From the NCBI GenBank assembly GCA_947625785.1, contig CANQPS010000015.1, positions 1 to 64,000 on the forward strand: a DNA stretch of 64,000 bases. The letters are read 5' to 3'. How positions within the stretch are numbered: the first letter of the stretch is position 1; the number at the start of each line of letters is the position of its first letter. Source of the stretch: an uncultured Clostridia bacterium. GTDB taxonomy: Bacteria > Bacillota > Clostridia > Oscillospirales > Acutalibacteraceae. The notes under the pieces are model-generated. The model worked only from the letters and a program-made list of their open reading frames with translations, did no database searches and was not told where the DNA came from. Of the stretch, positions 17,478 to 25,554 are shown piece by piece. Made by a program: the position numbers and the translations under genes.

Positions 17478-18521
17478 ATGAAAAAGATATTTTATATGGG
17501 GGTTATTTTGTCGATATTTATGTTGGCAGTTCCATTGATTTCAATAGGAATGAAAGTTGAAGGAGAAAAAGTTGCAAAAAATGATGATACTATAAATTCC
17601 GAAAAATTATCGGAAACTGAAAATAATAAGGAGCAAAGTGATGTGCCAATAATAAATTTAAACAGTAGTAATACTTTTAAAATTCTTGATACAAGTACAC
17701 AGAATATTGTAGAAGTATCAGACAGAGATTTTATATATGGAGCAGTGTGTGCGGAAATTCCATATACATTTAATGCTGAGATGTTAAAGGCACAGGCGGT
17801 AGCTTCATATACATATTACTCACGATTGAGAGAACAGGAAAAACAAAATCCGACAGAAAGTTTAAAAGGTGCAGATTTTTCTTGTGATTTATCGGTTGGG
17901 GAAAGTTATGCGACAGAAAGTTTTTTAAAAGAGCGTTGGGGAGATAATTATGACAATAATTTTTCTATTGTAAAGAATGCCGTTGATAAAGTGATAGGAG
18001 AAGTTTTAGTTTATGATAATGATTTGGCTTTAACCTGCTATCACGCAATATCGTATGGAGTAACGGAAAGCAGTGAAAATGTATTTTCACAATCTTTACC
18101 ATATTTGCAGTCCGTAGCGAGTTCGGGAGATGTTTTCACAGACGGGTATTGTACAAGTGTATCACTGTCGGCAGACGAACTCAAAAAACTTTTCAATAAT
18201 AATTATACTGTAAACTTTGGTACAAATATGAATGATTGGATAAAGATTAGCAGTCGTTCCAATGCCGGAACGGTGTTAAAGGCAACAGTTGGCGATAAAA
18301 CTTTTACAGGCTTGGAGATAAGGAATATATTATCATTGCGTTCGGCGAACTTTACTGTTGTTTATAGTCAGGAAAAATTTGTATTTACTGTTTACGGATA
18401 TGGTCATAGTGTAGGTATGAGCCAGTGGGGCGGTGAATATATGGCACAACAAGGTGCTGATTATAAGGAAATATTAAGTACTTATTATAAAGGGACAGTC
18501 ATAAGTAAAGTAGATATATAA
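17478..18521 (+). CDS. spoIID: Stage II sporulation protein D (SpoIID)
   Basis: The 347-residue protein has an N-terminal membrane anchor and then the SpoIID domain: VCAEIPYTFNAEMLKAQAVA, TCYHAISYG, and the C-terminal signature GYGHSVGMSQWGGEYMAQQG followed by ILSTYYKGT. SpoIID is a lytic transglycosylase that trims glycan strands during engulfment of the forespore, working with SpoIIP and SpoIIM. The start follows AAAGGGGC. It is a lone gene ended by a terminator and supports sporulation ability. Confidence 0.92.
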   Translation: MKKIFYMGVILSIFMLAVPLISIGMKVEGEKVAKNDDTINSEKLSETENNKEQSDVPIINLNSSNTFKILDTSTQNIVEVSDRDFIYGAVCAEIPYTFNAEMLKAQAVASYTYYSRLREQEKQNPTESLKGADFSCDLSVGESYATESFLKERWGDNYDNNFSIVKNAVDKVIGEVLVYDNDLALTCYHAISYGVTESSENVFSQSLPYLQSVASSGDVFTDGYCTSVSLSADELKKLFNNNYTVNFGTNMNDWIKISSRSNAGTVLKATVGDKTFTGLEIRNILSLRSANFTVVYSQEKFVFTVYGYGHSVGMSQWGGEYMAQQGADYKEILSTYYKGTVISKVDI

Positions 18522-18525
18522 AAAA

Positions 18526-18565
18526 ACAAACACCATACAATTAATTTGTATGGTGTGTTTTTTTA
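18526..18565 (+). terminator. Terminator between spoIID and glgA
   Basis: ACACCATACAA (18530-18540) pairs with TTGTATGGTGT (18546-18556), with poly-A before and poly-T after, so it can serve both convergent genes. Confidence 0.85.
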
Positions 18566-18574
18566 TACAGAAAA

Positions 18575-20026
18575 TCAATATGTTAAACGATAATAAAGTT
18601 CTTGGTATCTGTATGCTGAATTTCTCCAAGAGAAATCCATTCCCATTCCTCGCTGAATAATATTATTCCAAGCGTCACGACAATTAAAGTAAACGTGTTT
18701 AGCATAATTAATAGTATTAAGCATTTCAGTACAATCATAATTTCTGAATGAGAATCCTGTACCCGTTTGGTCATATTCGTTATAAGGCTGTACAGTATCT
18801 TTAAGACCGCCGGTTTCTCTTACTATCGGAACAGTACCATATCTTAATGCGATAAGCTGTGTAAGTCCGCAAGGCTCAAATCTTGAAGGCATAAGTATAG
18901 CGTCTGCACCTGCATAAATCTTATGAGCTCTATTATCTGAGTAGAAAATATTTGAAGACACATGTGTATTGTTAATCCATTGTTTATGTCTGAGCATATT
19001 TTCGTAATTTTGTTCACCGGTGCCAAGTATAATAAATTGTGTATGGTCATCAGTAATGTAATCAAATACATAGTCTACTATATCAAGACCTTTTTGATTT
19101 GACAATCTTGTAACCATAGCTATAACAAATTTACTTTCGTCAATAGGCAAACCTAATTCGTGTTGAAGACCACGCTTATTATGATACTTATTTTCTCTGA
19201 AGTTATATTGATTATATTTTACAAATATATCATTGTCATTATCCGGATTATAAATATTATAATCAATACCATTGACAATTCCACAAAGTGCATAATTTTT
19301 ACTGCGTATTAGTGCGTCAAGACCTTCGCCGTATTCCGGTGACTGTATTTCTCCTGCATAAGTATCGCTTACTGTCGTGATATAATCTGCACAGCAGATA
19401 CCGGCTTTAAGCATATTGGTTTCGCCGCAATATTCCATAAGCTGATATGGTTTGAATAAATCTTCTCTAATGCCTGTTAATTGTTTAAATGTTTTAGAGT
19501 CCCATTTTCCTTGGAATTGCAAATTATGGATAGTCATAATTGTCTTTATATCCCAGAAGAAAGAGTTATCATTAAACATAGTTTTAAGAAATACGGGTAC
19601 TAAACCTGTCTGCCAATCGTGGCAGTGGATTATATCAGGTCTGAAACCTATTACAGGTAAGGCTGACAAAACGCCTTTGCAAAAGAAACAGAATTTTTCT
19701 ATATCAAATCTACCGCCGTCGTAAGGCTTATCGCCTTTAAAGTAGTGTTCGTTATCAAGGAAATAATATGTTACGCCATCACTATAAAAACATTTTATAC
19801 CAACATATACTCTTGACTGCATTTCACCCATCTGCATATAAAAACTGTTGATATAGGTAAATTGTTGTCTTAGGTGGTAAGGTATGCACATATAATTTGG
19901 AATAAAAACTCTAACATCAAATTGACTTTTGTCAATCATTTTTGGCAATGCACCGACAACATCGGCGAGACCGCCTGTTTTAATAAATGGTACACATTCA
20001 GATGCCACAAATAAAATATTTTTCAT
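18575..20026 (-). CDS. glgA: Glycogen synthase (ADP-glucose, GT5)
   Basis: The 483-residue enzyme transfers glucose from ADP-glucose to glycogen. It has the N-terminal KTGGLADVVGALPK loop (ADP-glucose binding), HDWQTGLVP, TIHNLQFQG, VTRLSNQKGLD in the second Rossmann domain, and the GT5 catalytic block PSRFEPCGLTQLIALRYGTVP with ETGGLKDTV. ATG 20026 follows GGAGG. No glgC or glgB is adjacent; glycogen phosphorylase lies 24 kb away at 42.5 kb. A single gene convergent with spoIID. Confidence 0.95.
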   Translation of the reverse strand: MKNILFVASECVPFIKTGGLADVVGALPKMIDKSQFDVRVFIPNYMCIPYHLRQQFTYINSFYMQMGEMQSRVYVGIKCFYSDGVTYYFLDNEHYFKGDKPYDGGRFDIEKFCFFCKGVLSALPVIGFRPDIIHCHDWQTGLVPVFLKTMFNDNSFFWDIKTIMTIHNLQFQGKWDSKTFKQLTGIREDLFKPYQLMEYCGETNMLKAGICCADYITTVSDTYAGEIQSPEYGEGLDALIRSKNYALCGIVNGIDYNIYNPDNDNDIFVKYNQYNFRENKYHNKRGLQHELGLPIDESKFVIAMVTRLSNQKGLDIVDYVFDYITDDHTQFIILGTGEQNYENMLRHKQWINNTHVSSNIFYSDNRAHKIYAGADAILMPSRFEPCGLTQLIALRYGTVPIVRETGGLKDTVQPYNEYDQTGTGFSFRNYDCTEMLNTINYAKHVYFNCRDAWNNIIQRGMGMDFSWRNSAYRYQELYYRLTY

Positions 20027-20149
20027 TCTAAAAGCCTCCATTAATATCAGCAACACTAACCGATTGTTAATGTTATTTAGTTGCTAAACAACCTTTACCT
20101 TTAATTGTATATCATTTACAATAAAAAATCAATTATAATAATAGCCAAA

Positions 20150-20530
20150 TTATTTAAATTCCATTACAATTTCATAGTTAAGATATGACAGATATAAGTA
20201 TTTTCCGTCGATTTTATAATACAGTTCAATATTTTGTCCCCAATTTTCAACGATAGCTGTTATTTTATTATCTTCTATATAGTAATCGCAGATAAGCGAA
20301 AGGCTTGTACGATTTATTTCAGTAGGATTTGGGTTAAAAATCAGGTGCATTTTATTATTTTCAAAATATAGTTCTCCTTGATTATCTATATCACTTTTTA
20401 AATACCAATGATTTTGTTCAAGTTTTTCTTGTGGATTTTGGGGCATAGGAGAAGAACAGCCATTTAGCATAAAAGTTAAAATTGACACAAAAGCCGATAT
20501 AAATATTATGTATAAAAATTTATGTTTCAT
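20150..20530 (-). CDS. Small lipoprotein of unknown function
   Basis: ATG 20530 (13 bases after GGAGGTG) gives 126 residues with a lipoprotein signal, basic MKHK, hydrophobic core and lipobox LNGCSS, then a Pro-rich linker. The mature part is a compact beta-rich domain with repeated strand pairs (ELYFENNKMHLIF, LYYKIDGKYLYLSY), reminiscent of lipocalin-like DUF families of Clostridia. The role is unknown. It sits between glgA and the secreted amidase, with no evident operon partner. Confidence 0.7.
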   Translation of the reverse strand: MKHKFLYIIFISAFVSILTFMLNGCSSPMPQNPQEKLEQNHWYLKSDIDNQGELYFENNKMHLIFNPNPTEINRTSLSLICDYYIEDNKITAIVENWGQNIELYYKIDGKYLYLSYLNYEIVMEFK

Positions 20531-20599
20531 TATAAAAATTACACCTCCATTTAACATTTATATTAGTCCATTTTTTATAATATACTTGAAAAAAGAAAA

Positions 20600-20633
20600 C
20601 TTCTCAAAAGCATTGATAAATGTTTTTGAGAAG
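20600..20633 (-). terminator. Terminator of the secreted amidase gene
   Basis: CTTCTCAAAAGCA pairs with TGTTTTTGAGAAG (one G-U), followed leftward by TTTTCTTTTTT. Confidence 0.8.
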
Positions 20634-20671
20634 CTAAAATTATAGATACATAAGTTTAATATAAAAGATTA

Positions 20672-21625
20672 TTAGAATAATGAGCTTGTTTGTAATACAC
20701 CGGAAACAGCACTAATGCTAACTGCTAATTGATAACGGTTATTTGTATTTCCGTTACAATATATTGTATTTCCGGATTTTTTTACAACTATCATAACGTG
20801 GTTGCCGCCATTTGTAAATATAATATCACCAACTTTTATTTTACTTGCAGATGGATTTGAAACATACTTAACTTTGTATGTATTCATCATATAGCTTTTA
20901 AATGAAGGTATGTATATAAAAGAACTTGTGCCATTTTTAAAAGTGTTATTTGTAGGCAAACCGCCGGCAACTAAACATTGTGATACAAAGTTACAGCAAT
21001 TATTATTAGTGTAGTAGTTATATGACGGGTTCTTTTTATTCCAATAAGTATTTGCATAGTTTAAGACAGATGTTTTGTTTAATTTTGCAGTGTTGCTGGT
21101 GTTTTTAGATTTAACTGCTTCTTTTATTTTTTTCAAAGTAGTTGAGTTAGCAACACCTGTTTGCGATAAACCTACACTTTTTTGGAAATTTTTAATAGCT
21201 GAAACGCTTTTTGTTCCTAATATACCATCTACACTTCCAACTGAAAAACCTAATTTATTCAGATTTTTTTGTAAATCGGTACATATGGTGTTGATTTTCT
21301 CGATTGTTACTGGACCAGCAATACCATCGCAATTCAAATTGTAATCACTTTGAAATTTTTTTACAGCCTTATAAGTATTTTCACCAAAAATACCGTCTGC
21401 TGTTCCGCATTTGTACCCCAAAACATTAAGGTTCATTTGCAGGTATTGTACGCTTGTACCTCTAACGCCCTTTTTAAGGTTTGTACTTGTACTGATAGCA
21501 GCATTGGCTGTGATTGATGTACCTGTTGATGTTTCAGATATAGGTTGGAAAATTATTGCAGAACCTAATATTGTACTGCATAGAGCAACCATACACACTT
21601 TTTTTGCTACTGCTTTTGTTTTCAT
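20672..21625 (-). CDS. Secreted protein with two peptidoglycan-binding domains and an amidase domain
   Basis: The 317-residue protein begins with a signal peptide (about 1-43, ending ITANA-A). Two PG_binding_1 repeats follow (about 50-115 and 116-175), each with the pattern VQYLQMNLN...GIFGENTYKAVKKFQ. The C-terminal 130 residues match the Amidase_6 fold: YWNKKNPSYNYYTNNNCCNFVSQCLVAGG holds the catalytic Cys, and GDIIFTNGGNHVMIV holds the His. It is probably a cell-wall hydrolase, perhaps spore-cortex related given the many sporulation genes. AGGAGG precedes ATG 21625. Confidence 0.88.
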   Translation of the reverse strand: MKTKAVAKKVCMVALCSTILGSAIIFQPISETSTGTSITANAAISTSTNLKKGVRGTSVQYLQMNLNVLGYKCGTADGIFGENTYKAVKKFQSDYNLNCDGIAGPVTIEKINTICTDLQKNLNKLGFSVGSVDGILGTKSVSAIKNFQKSVGLSQTGVANSTTLKKIKEAVKSKNTSNTAKLNKTSVLNYANTYWNKKNPSYNYYTNNNCCNFVSQCLVAGGLPTNNTFKNGTSSFIYIPSFKSYMMNTYKVKYVSNPSASKIKVGDIIFTNGGNHVMIVVKKSGNTIYCNGNTNNRYQLAVSISAVSGVLQTSSLF

Positions 21626-21793
21626 TGAGAAAACCTCCTAAAATTATATTTAAGTGACAAACAAATTTTATATTTGTTTATCGTACTTACAAATTAACTG
21701 CAAAAAATATTAAAGTAATCTGCATAAATACAATTTAATGGCTAATTGTTAATTTTAAAGACTATGTTTTTAGTTATCGTATTGTAATATTAA

Positions 21794-21839
21794 ATAATTC
21801 TTATAAAAGGAACACTTGTGTTCCTTTTATAAGAATTAT
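21794..21839. repeat. Near-perfect 22-bp inverted repeat
   Basis: ATAATTCTTATAAAAGGAACAC and its complement are separated by only two bases (21816-21817), giving a long cruciform. Neither side has a T tract. A second small palindrome (CCACACTTTTGTGG) follows at 21841. It lies 70 bp upstream of a small XRE gene, so an operator is possible. A terminator for some missing transcript, or a MITE remnant, is an alternative. Confidence 0.75.
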
Positions 21840-21908
21840 ACCACACTTTTGTGGCTTTTTCAAGTGCTTTTTATAAAAAAATGATACATATTTTTTGAGG
21901 TGATTTTT

Positions 21909-22121
21909 GTGTATTATACTGAAAGATTAAAAGAACTTAGAGAATATAACGATCTTACACAGGAGCAGGTCGCAAAAGCTATGGGCCTAAAAAGAGAGCA
22001 ATATAGGCGATACGAGAATGGCATAAATGAAATAAAAGCAAGCCATATTATAAAATTTGCGAAATTTTATAATGTATCAAGTGACTATATACTTGGTTTA
22101 AGCGACAGAAAAAATAAATAA
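21909..22121 (+). CDS. Small XRE-family DNA-binding protein
   Basis: GTG 21909 follows TTGAGGTG and gives a 70-residue protein that is almost entirely a helix-turn-helix. It shows LKELREYNDLTQEQVAKAMGL, then REQYRRYENGINEI, ending in VSSDYILGLSDRKNK. Such minimal XRE proteins act as repressors or accessory regulators. The palindromes just upstream are candidate targets. The zinc-transport operon lies downstream but is separated by a hairpin and has its own promoter. Confidence 0.85.
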   Translation: MYYTERLKELREYNDLTQEQVAKAMGLKREQYRRYENGINEIKASHIIKFAKFYNVSSDYILGLSDRKNK

Positions 22122-22150
22122 AACTAAAACAAGCCTTACATAAACAGGCA

Positions 22151-22195
22151 GGGTAACAGCATTTACTTTTTTAAAAAAGGTAAATGCTGTTACCC
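22151..22195 (+). terminator. Long hairpin after the small XRE gene
   Basis: GGGTAACAGCATTTAC pairs with GTAAATGCTGTTACCC, with complementary T and A tracts inside the loop. There is no T tract after the stem, so termination may be weak; the shape fits a bidirectional insulator. Confidence 0.6.
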
Positions 22196-22216
22196 CGTTC
22201 CATATATGCTATAATA

Positions 22217-22245
22217 TTGACATTTAGTGTAATAAAATATATTAT
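22217..22245 (+). promoter_or_regulatory. Sigma-A promoter of the zinc-type ABC operon
   Basis: TTGACA (22217-22222), exactly 17 bases, then TATTAT (22240-22245), 38 bp before the first start codon. I could not identify a Zur box with confidence. Confidence 0.6.
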
Positions 22246-22282
22246 ATAAAAAGCATATATTTTTTAAGGAGTTGTATTATAA

Positions 22283-23188
22283 ATGAAAAAAAATATATCA
22301 GTTCTTTTATCATTTGTTATCTTGTTTCTTTTTACGGCAACATCCTGCAATAATAAAAATGATAATGAGAAAGATAATTTCACGATAGTTACTTCGTTTT
22401 ATCCGATTTATATAATGGCTTTAAATATTGTTGACGGCATAGATAATGTTGAATTATCCTGTATGGCAGATAATAACACAGGCTGTCTGCACGACTTTCA
22501 ATTACAAACCAAAGATATGAAAACCATAGAGAAAGCTGATGTATTTATTATAAATGGTGCGGGTATGGAAAACTTTATGAATAAAATTACAAATGAAATA
22601 CCTGATTTAAATATTATTAATTCTTCAAAAGATATTACACTTATTCCCGCACGATATGCTCACAGCGATGTCGATGGTGAATATAACGGACATATATGGG
22701 TATCTATCGAAAACTATAAAATACAAGTACAAAATATCTCCAATCAGCTCGCAGAATTAGACCCTGCACATAAATCTCAATATATAGAAAATTCAAAAAA
22801 ATATATAGAAAAACTCGATAAATTACAAAATGATATGCACTCAGCTCTTGATAATATCAAGAATAGAGATATTATCACATTCCACGAAGCATTTGATTAT
22901 TTTGCCGATGAATTTAATCTCAATGTCGTACTTGTTATCGAAAGAGAACCGGGAAGTGAACCAAGTGCTTCTGAACTCGCCGAAACTATTAATCTAATCA
23001 AAAAAACCAATACAAATGCTATATTCGTTGAACCACAATATCCAAGAACATCAGCGGATACTATTTCCGCCGAAACTAATGCGGTTGTATATACATTAGA
23101 CCCTTGTGTTACAGGCGATATGAATAAAGATGCCTATATAAATACTATGCGTCAAAACTTACAAGTACTTTCGGAGGCACTAAATTAA
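22283..23188 (+). CDS. znuA: Metal ABC transporter substrate-binding lipoprotein (ZnuA-like)
   Basis: The 301-residue protein has a lipobox (TATSCNN, Cys 24), then the cluster A-I fold: TIVTSFYPIYIMALNI, CLHDFQLQTKDMKTIEKADVFIINGAG, and EPGSEPSASELAETI. The histidine in CLHDFQ, another in the GHIWVS block and one in TFHEAFDYF are the usual metal ligands. The long His-rich loop seen in many ZnuA proteins is absent. Zinc is the likeliest cargo, manganese the alternative. RBS AAGGAG; the ATPase start overlaps its stop. Confidence 0.88.
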   Translation: MKKNISVLLSFVILFLFTATSCNNKNDNEKDNFTIVTSFYPIYIMALNIVDGIDNVELSCMADNNTGCLHDFQLQTKDMKTIEKADVFIINGAGMENFMNKITNEIPDLNIINSSKDITLIPARYAHSDVDGEYNGHIWVSIENYKIQVQNISNQLAELDPAHKSQYIENSKKYIEKLDKLQNDMHSALDNIKNRDIITFHEAFDYFADEFNLNVVLVIEREPGSEPSASELAETINLIKKTNTNAIFVEPQYPRTSADTISAETNAVVYTLDPCVTGDMNKDAYINTMRQNLQVLSEALN

Positions 23189-23967
23189 TGGCTGATATAA
23201 ATAATAAAATTAATAAATTAAATAAAAATAATTGCCGCTGCAGTGTCAAAATTAATTCACTTGGTGTAAAGCGTGGAGATAATGTCATATTAAAAGATGT
23301 CAATCTCGAAGTGAAACACGGTGAAATTATGGCCCTTATCGGCAGAAACGGTGCCGGTAAAACAACATTATTAAAAGCAATTATGGGACGAATCCCCCAC
23401 ACCGGTGATGTAGTATTTATAAATCATAATGGTGATAAAATTGAAAATTCTAAAACTAAAATAGGTTATGTTCCTCAGACATTAAGTTTTGATAGGAGTA
23501 CACCTGTCACCGTTGCAGATTTATTCTGTGCAAATAGAACGAAGTTACCTGTATGGCTCGGTCACAAAAAGGAAACTTTGAAGAAAGCTGAAAAAGTTTT
23601 ACATATGGTCGGGGCTGAAAAATTATTAAATAAATCTATCGGAAGATTGTCAGGCGGAGAATTACAAAGAGTTCTGCTTGCGTTTGCCCTCGAACCTATG
23701 CCCGATATATTATTACTCGATGAACCCGTATCCGCACTCGATAGACGAGGTATCAGTGCTTTTTATGAACTTGTAACCTCTTTAAGAAGTGAATATCATA
23801 TGCCGATTATACTTGTATCACACGATTTAGGACACGTTACAAGGTATGCAACAAAAGCATCTCTTGTAGATGAAACTATTGTATTAACCGATATTGCAAA
23901 AAATATTTTATCACATAAGGAAGTTAAACAAGCCTTCCATTTATATAGCGGGGAGGATTTAGCTTGA
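23188..23967 (+). CDS. znuC: Metal ABC transporter ATPase (ZnuC-like)
   Basis: The 259-residue ATPase has Walker A GRNGAGKTT, Q-loop YVPQTLSFDR, signature LSGGELQRV, Walker B ILLLDEPVSALD and H-loop VSHDL. A short basic, Asn/Lys-rich head precedes the ABC domain. The gene overlaps znuA by one base and znuB by four (TTGA), an arrangement for coupled translation of an importer. Confidence 0.9.
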   Translation: MADINNKINKLNKNNCRCSVKINSLGVKRGDNVILKDVNLEVKHGEIMALIGRNGAGKTTLLKAIMGRIPHTGDVVFINHNGDKIENSKTKIGYVPQTLSFDRSTPVTVADLFCANRTKLPVWLGHKKETLKKAEKVLHMVGAEKLLNKSIGRLSGGELQRVLLAFALEPMPDILLLDEPVSALDRRGISAFYELVTSLRSEYHMPIILVSHDLGHVTRYATKASLVDETIVLTDIAKNILSHKEVKQAFHLYSGEDLA

Positions 23968-24809
23968 TTAATACGATTTATTCTATTATGGAAACAATTT
24001 TACCGTTTGAATGGGCTAATTTTAATTTTATGAAAAATGCCTTATTGGCAATAATATTAATTGCTCCACTATTCGGACTTACAGGTACTATGATTGTAAA
24101 TAATAAAATGTCTTTTTTTTCTGATGCGTTAGGTCACTCGGCACTTACCGGCATAGGAATAGGTGCTTTGATTGGTGTAGATAATTATATGGTATCAATG
24201 ATAGGATTTGCATTGTTATTTGCATTGTGTATATCAGAAATAATCGAATCCGAAACCTCATCATCAGATACTATTATAGGGGTTTTTTCATCAACAGGAA
24301 TTGCATTGGGTATAGTATTGCTGTCTATCAACGGAGGATTTAGTAAATATTCAAATTACCTGATAGGTGATATTCTTTCTATTACACCAAATGAAATCGC
24401 CCTATTATTCTTTATATTAATAGCAACAATTATATTATGGTTCTTAGCTTTCAACAAACTTATGTTATCAAGTTTAAACAGCGATTTGGCATACAGCAAG
24501 GGAGTAAATGTTTCACTATATAAAAATATATTTGTAATAATAATAGCATTGCTTGTTACAGTCACTATTAAATGGATTGGTATAATGCTTATTAATTCTT
24601 TGCTTGTACTTCCTGCCGCATCTGCAAGAAATGTTACACGCTCTATGAAATCATATCATATAATATCGATAATATTCTCATTATTCTCCGGGGTAACCGG
24701 TCTTATAATATCATATTACTGGGGCAGTGCAGCCGGCGGAACTATCGTATTAGTATCTGCTGTAATATTCTTTGTAACTTTCTTTATCAATAGATTTTGT
24801 AAAAAGTAA
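23964..24809 (+). CDS. znuB: Metal ABC transporter permease (ZnuB-like, ABC-3 family)
   Basis: The 281-residue integral protein has eight or so membrane segments and the ABC-3 family features: GTMIVNNKMSFFSDALGHSALTG near residues 40-62, SGISLGI-like FSSTGIALGIV, and LLVLPAASARN near 210-220. It starts at TTG 23964, overlapping the ATPase stop. Together with the two genes upstream it forms a complete importer. A strong terminator follows. Confidence 0.9.
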   Translation: MINTIYSIMETILPFEWANFNFMKNALLAIILIAPLFGLTGTMIVNNKMSFFSDALGHSALTGIGIGALIGVDNYMVSMIGFALLFALCISEIIESETSSSDTIIGVFSSTGIALGIVLLSINGGFSKYSNYLIGDILSITPNEIALLFFILIATIILWFLAFNKLMLSSLNSDLAYSKGVNVSLYKNIFVIIIALLVTVTIKWIGIMLINSLLVLPAASARNVTRSMKSYHIISIIFSLFSGVTGLIISYYWGSAAGGTIVLVSAVIFFVTFFINRFCKK

Positions 24810-24833
24810 TATCATTACATAATATTATATAAC

Positions 24834-24869
24834 AAAAGCGAATTATCAAATTGATAATTCGCTTTTATA
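24834..24869. terminator. Bidirectional terminator between znuB and spoIIID
   Basis: AAAAGCGAATTATCAA (24834-24849) and its complement (24851-24866) lie between convergent genes, with A and T tracts on both sides. Confidence 0.85.
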
Positions 24870-25124
24870 TTAAAATTTCATATTTCTGTATTTTTCCCTT
24901 GTTGCCATTCCACCCCTTATATGCCTTTGGGATTTATTTATTTCTAATATTTTCTTTACCTCAATATATAAATTTGGATTAACATATTTTAATCTTTCGG
25001 ATACATCTTTATGTACTGTACTCTTACTAACACCGAATTTTTTAGCTGTTTTTCTTACTGTCGCTTTATTTTCTATTATATACTCACCTAACTCTACAAC
25101 CCGTTCCTCTACTATACCTTTCAC
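24870..25124 (-). CDS. spoIIID: Sporulation transcriptional regulator SpoIIID
   Basis: The 84-residue protein starts at GTG 25124, seven bases after GGAGGG. It matches SpoIIID throughout: ERVVELGEYIIENKATVRKTA, then the recognition helix FGVSKSTVHKDVSERL, and the basic C-terminal helix ending SQRHIRGGMATREKYRNMK. SpoIIID controls mother-cell genes after sigma-E activation. It is monocistronic, as in most spore formers. Confidence 0.95.
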   Translation of the reverse strand: MKGIVEERVVELGEYIIENKATVRKTAKKFGVSKSTVHKDVSERLKYVNPNLYIEVKKILEINKSQRHIRGGMATREKYRNMKF

Positions 25125-25554
25125 ATACACTCCCTCCAACTACATTAAATATAGTTTATCGATTTATTTATATGTGAATTTTATATCGGATATTCATATA
25201 TTAGCAAACTAAAGATAAAATTATCCAAAACATATTTTACTGCTAAATTTATTAATATATTTTCGACTAATGCAATATTTTTTAATCCTATAATTTATTT
25301 TGCATATTATAACTATTTATATTAAATATTCTTTAAATTGCGAAATTTCCTAATTTTGCAGCATATTATTAAAAAACTTAGAATTTAAAGTTTTGACACA
25401 AAAATACACTATTGAAACATATATCGTTTTATGTTACAATAAACGAGGATTAAGGACAAAATAAGGATATTTTATATATTTACACATAATGAATTTTATA
25501 AATTAAGATTCATTATGTGTCCGTTTATATCATAAGAATGGGAAAGATTTATTT
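25125..25554 (+). promoter_or_regulatory. Intergenic region with promoter and leader hairpin for the hybrid kinase
   Basis: AT-rich DNA between divergent genes. TTGAAA (25412-25417), 17 bases, TACAAT (25435-25440) is a good promoter for the kinase gene. In the leader, ACACATAATGAAT (25482-25494) pairs with ATTCATTATGTGT (25508-25520), 35 bp before the start codon, without a T tract. It may influence mRNA stability or translation. I recognise no riboswitch class. Confidence 0.55.

Noticed and set aside
21811-21824. LexA/SOS box in GGAACACTTGTGTTCC
   Set aside because: The gram-positive box needs GAAC-N4-GTTC; here the spacing is N6, and the sequence is only the centre of a longer inverted repeat.
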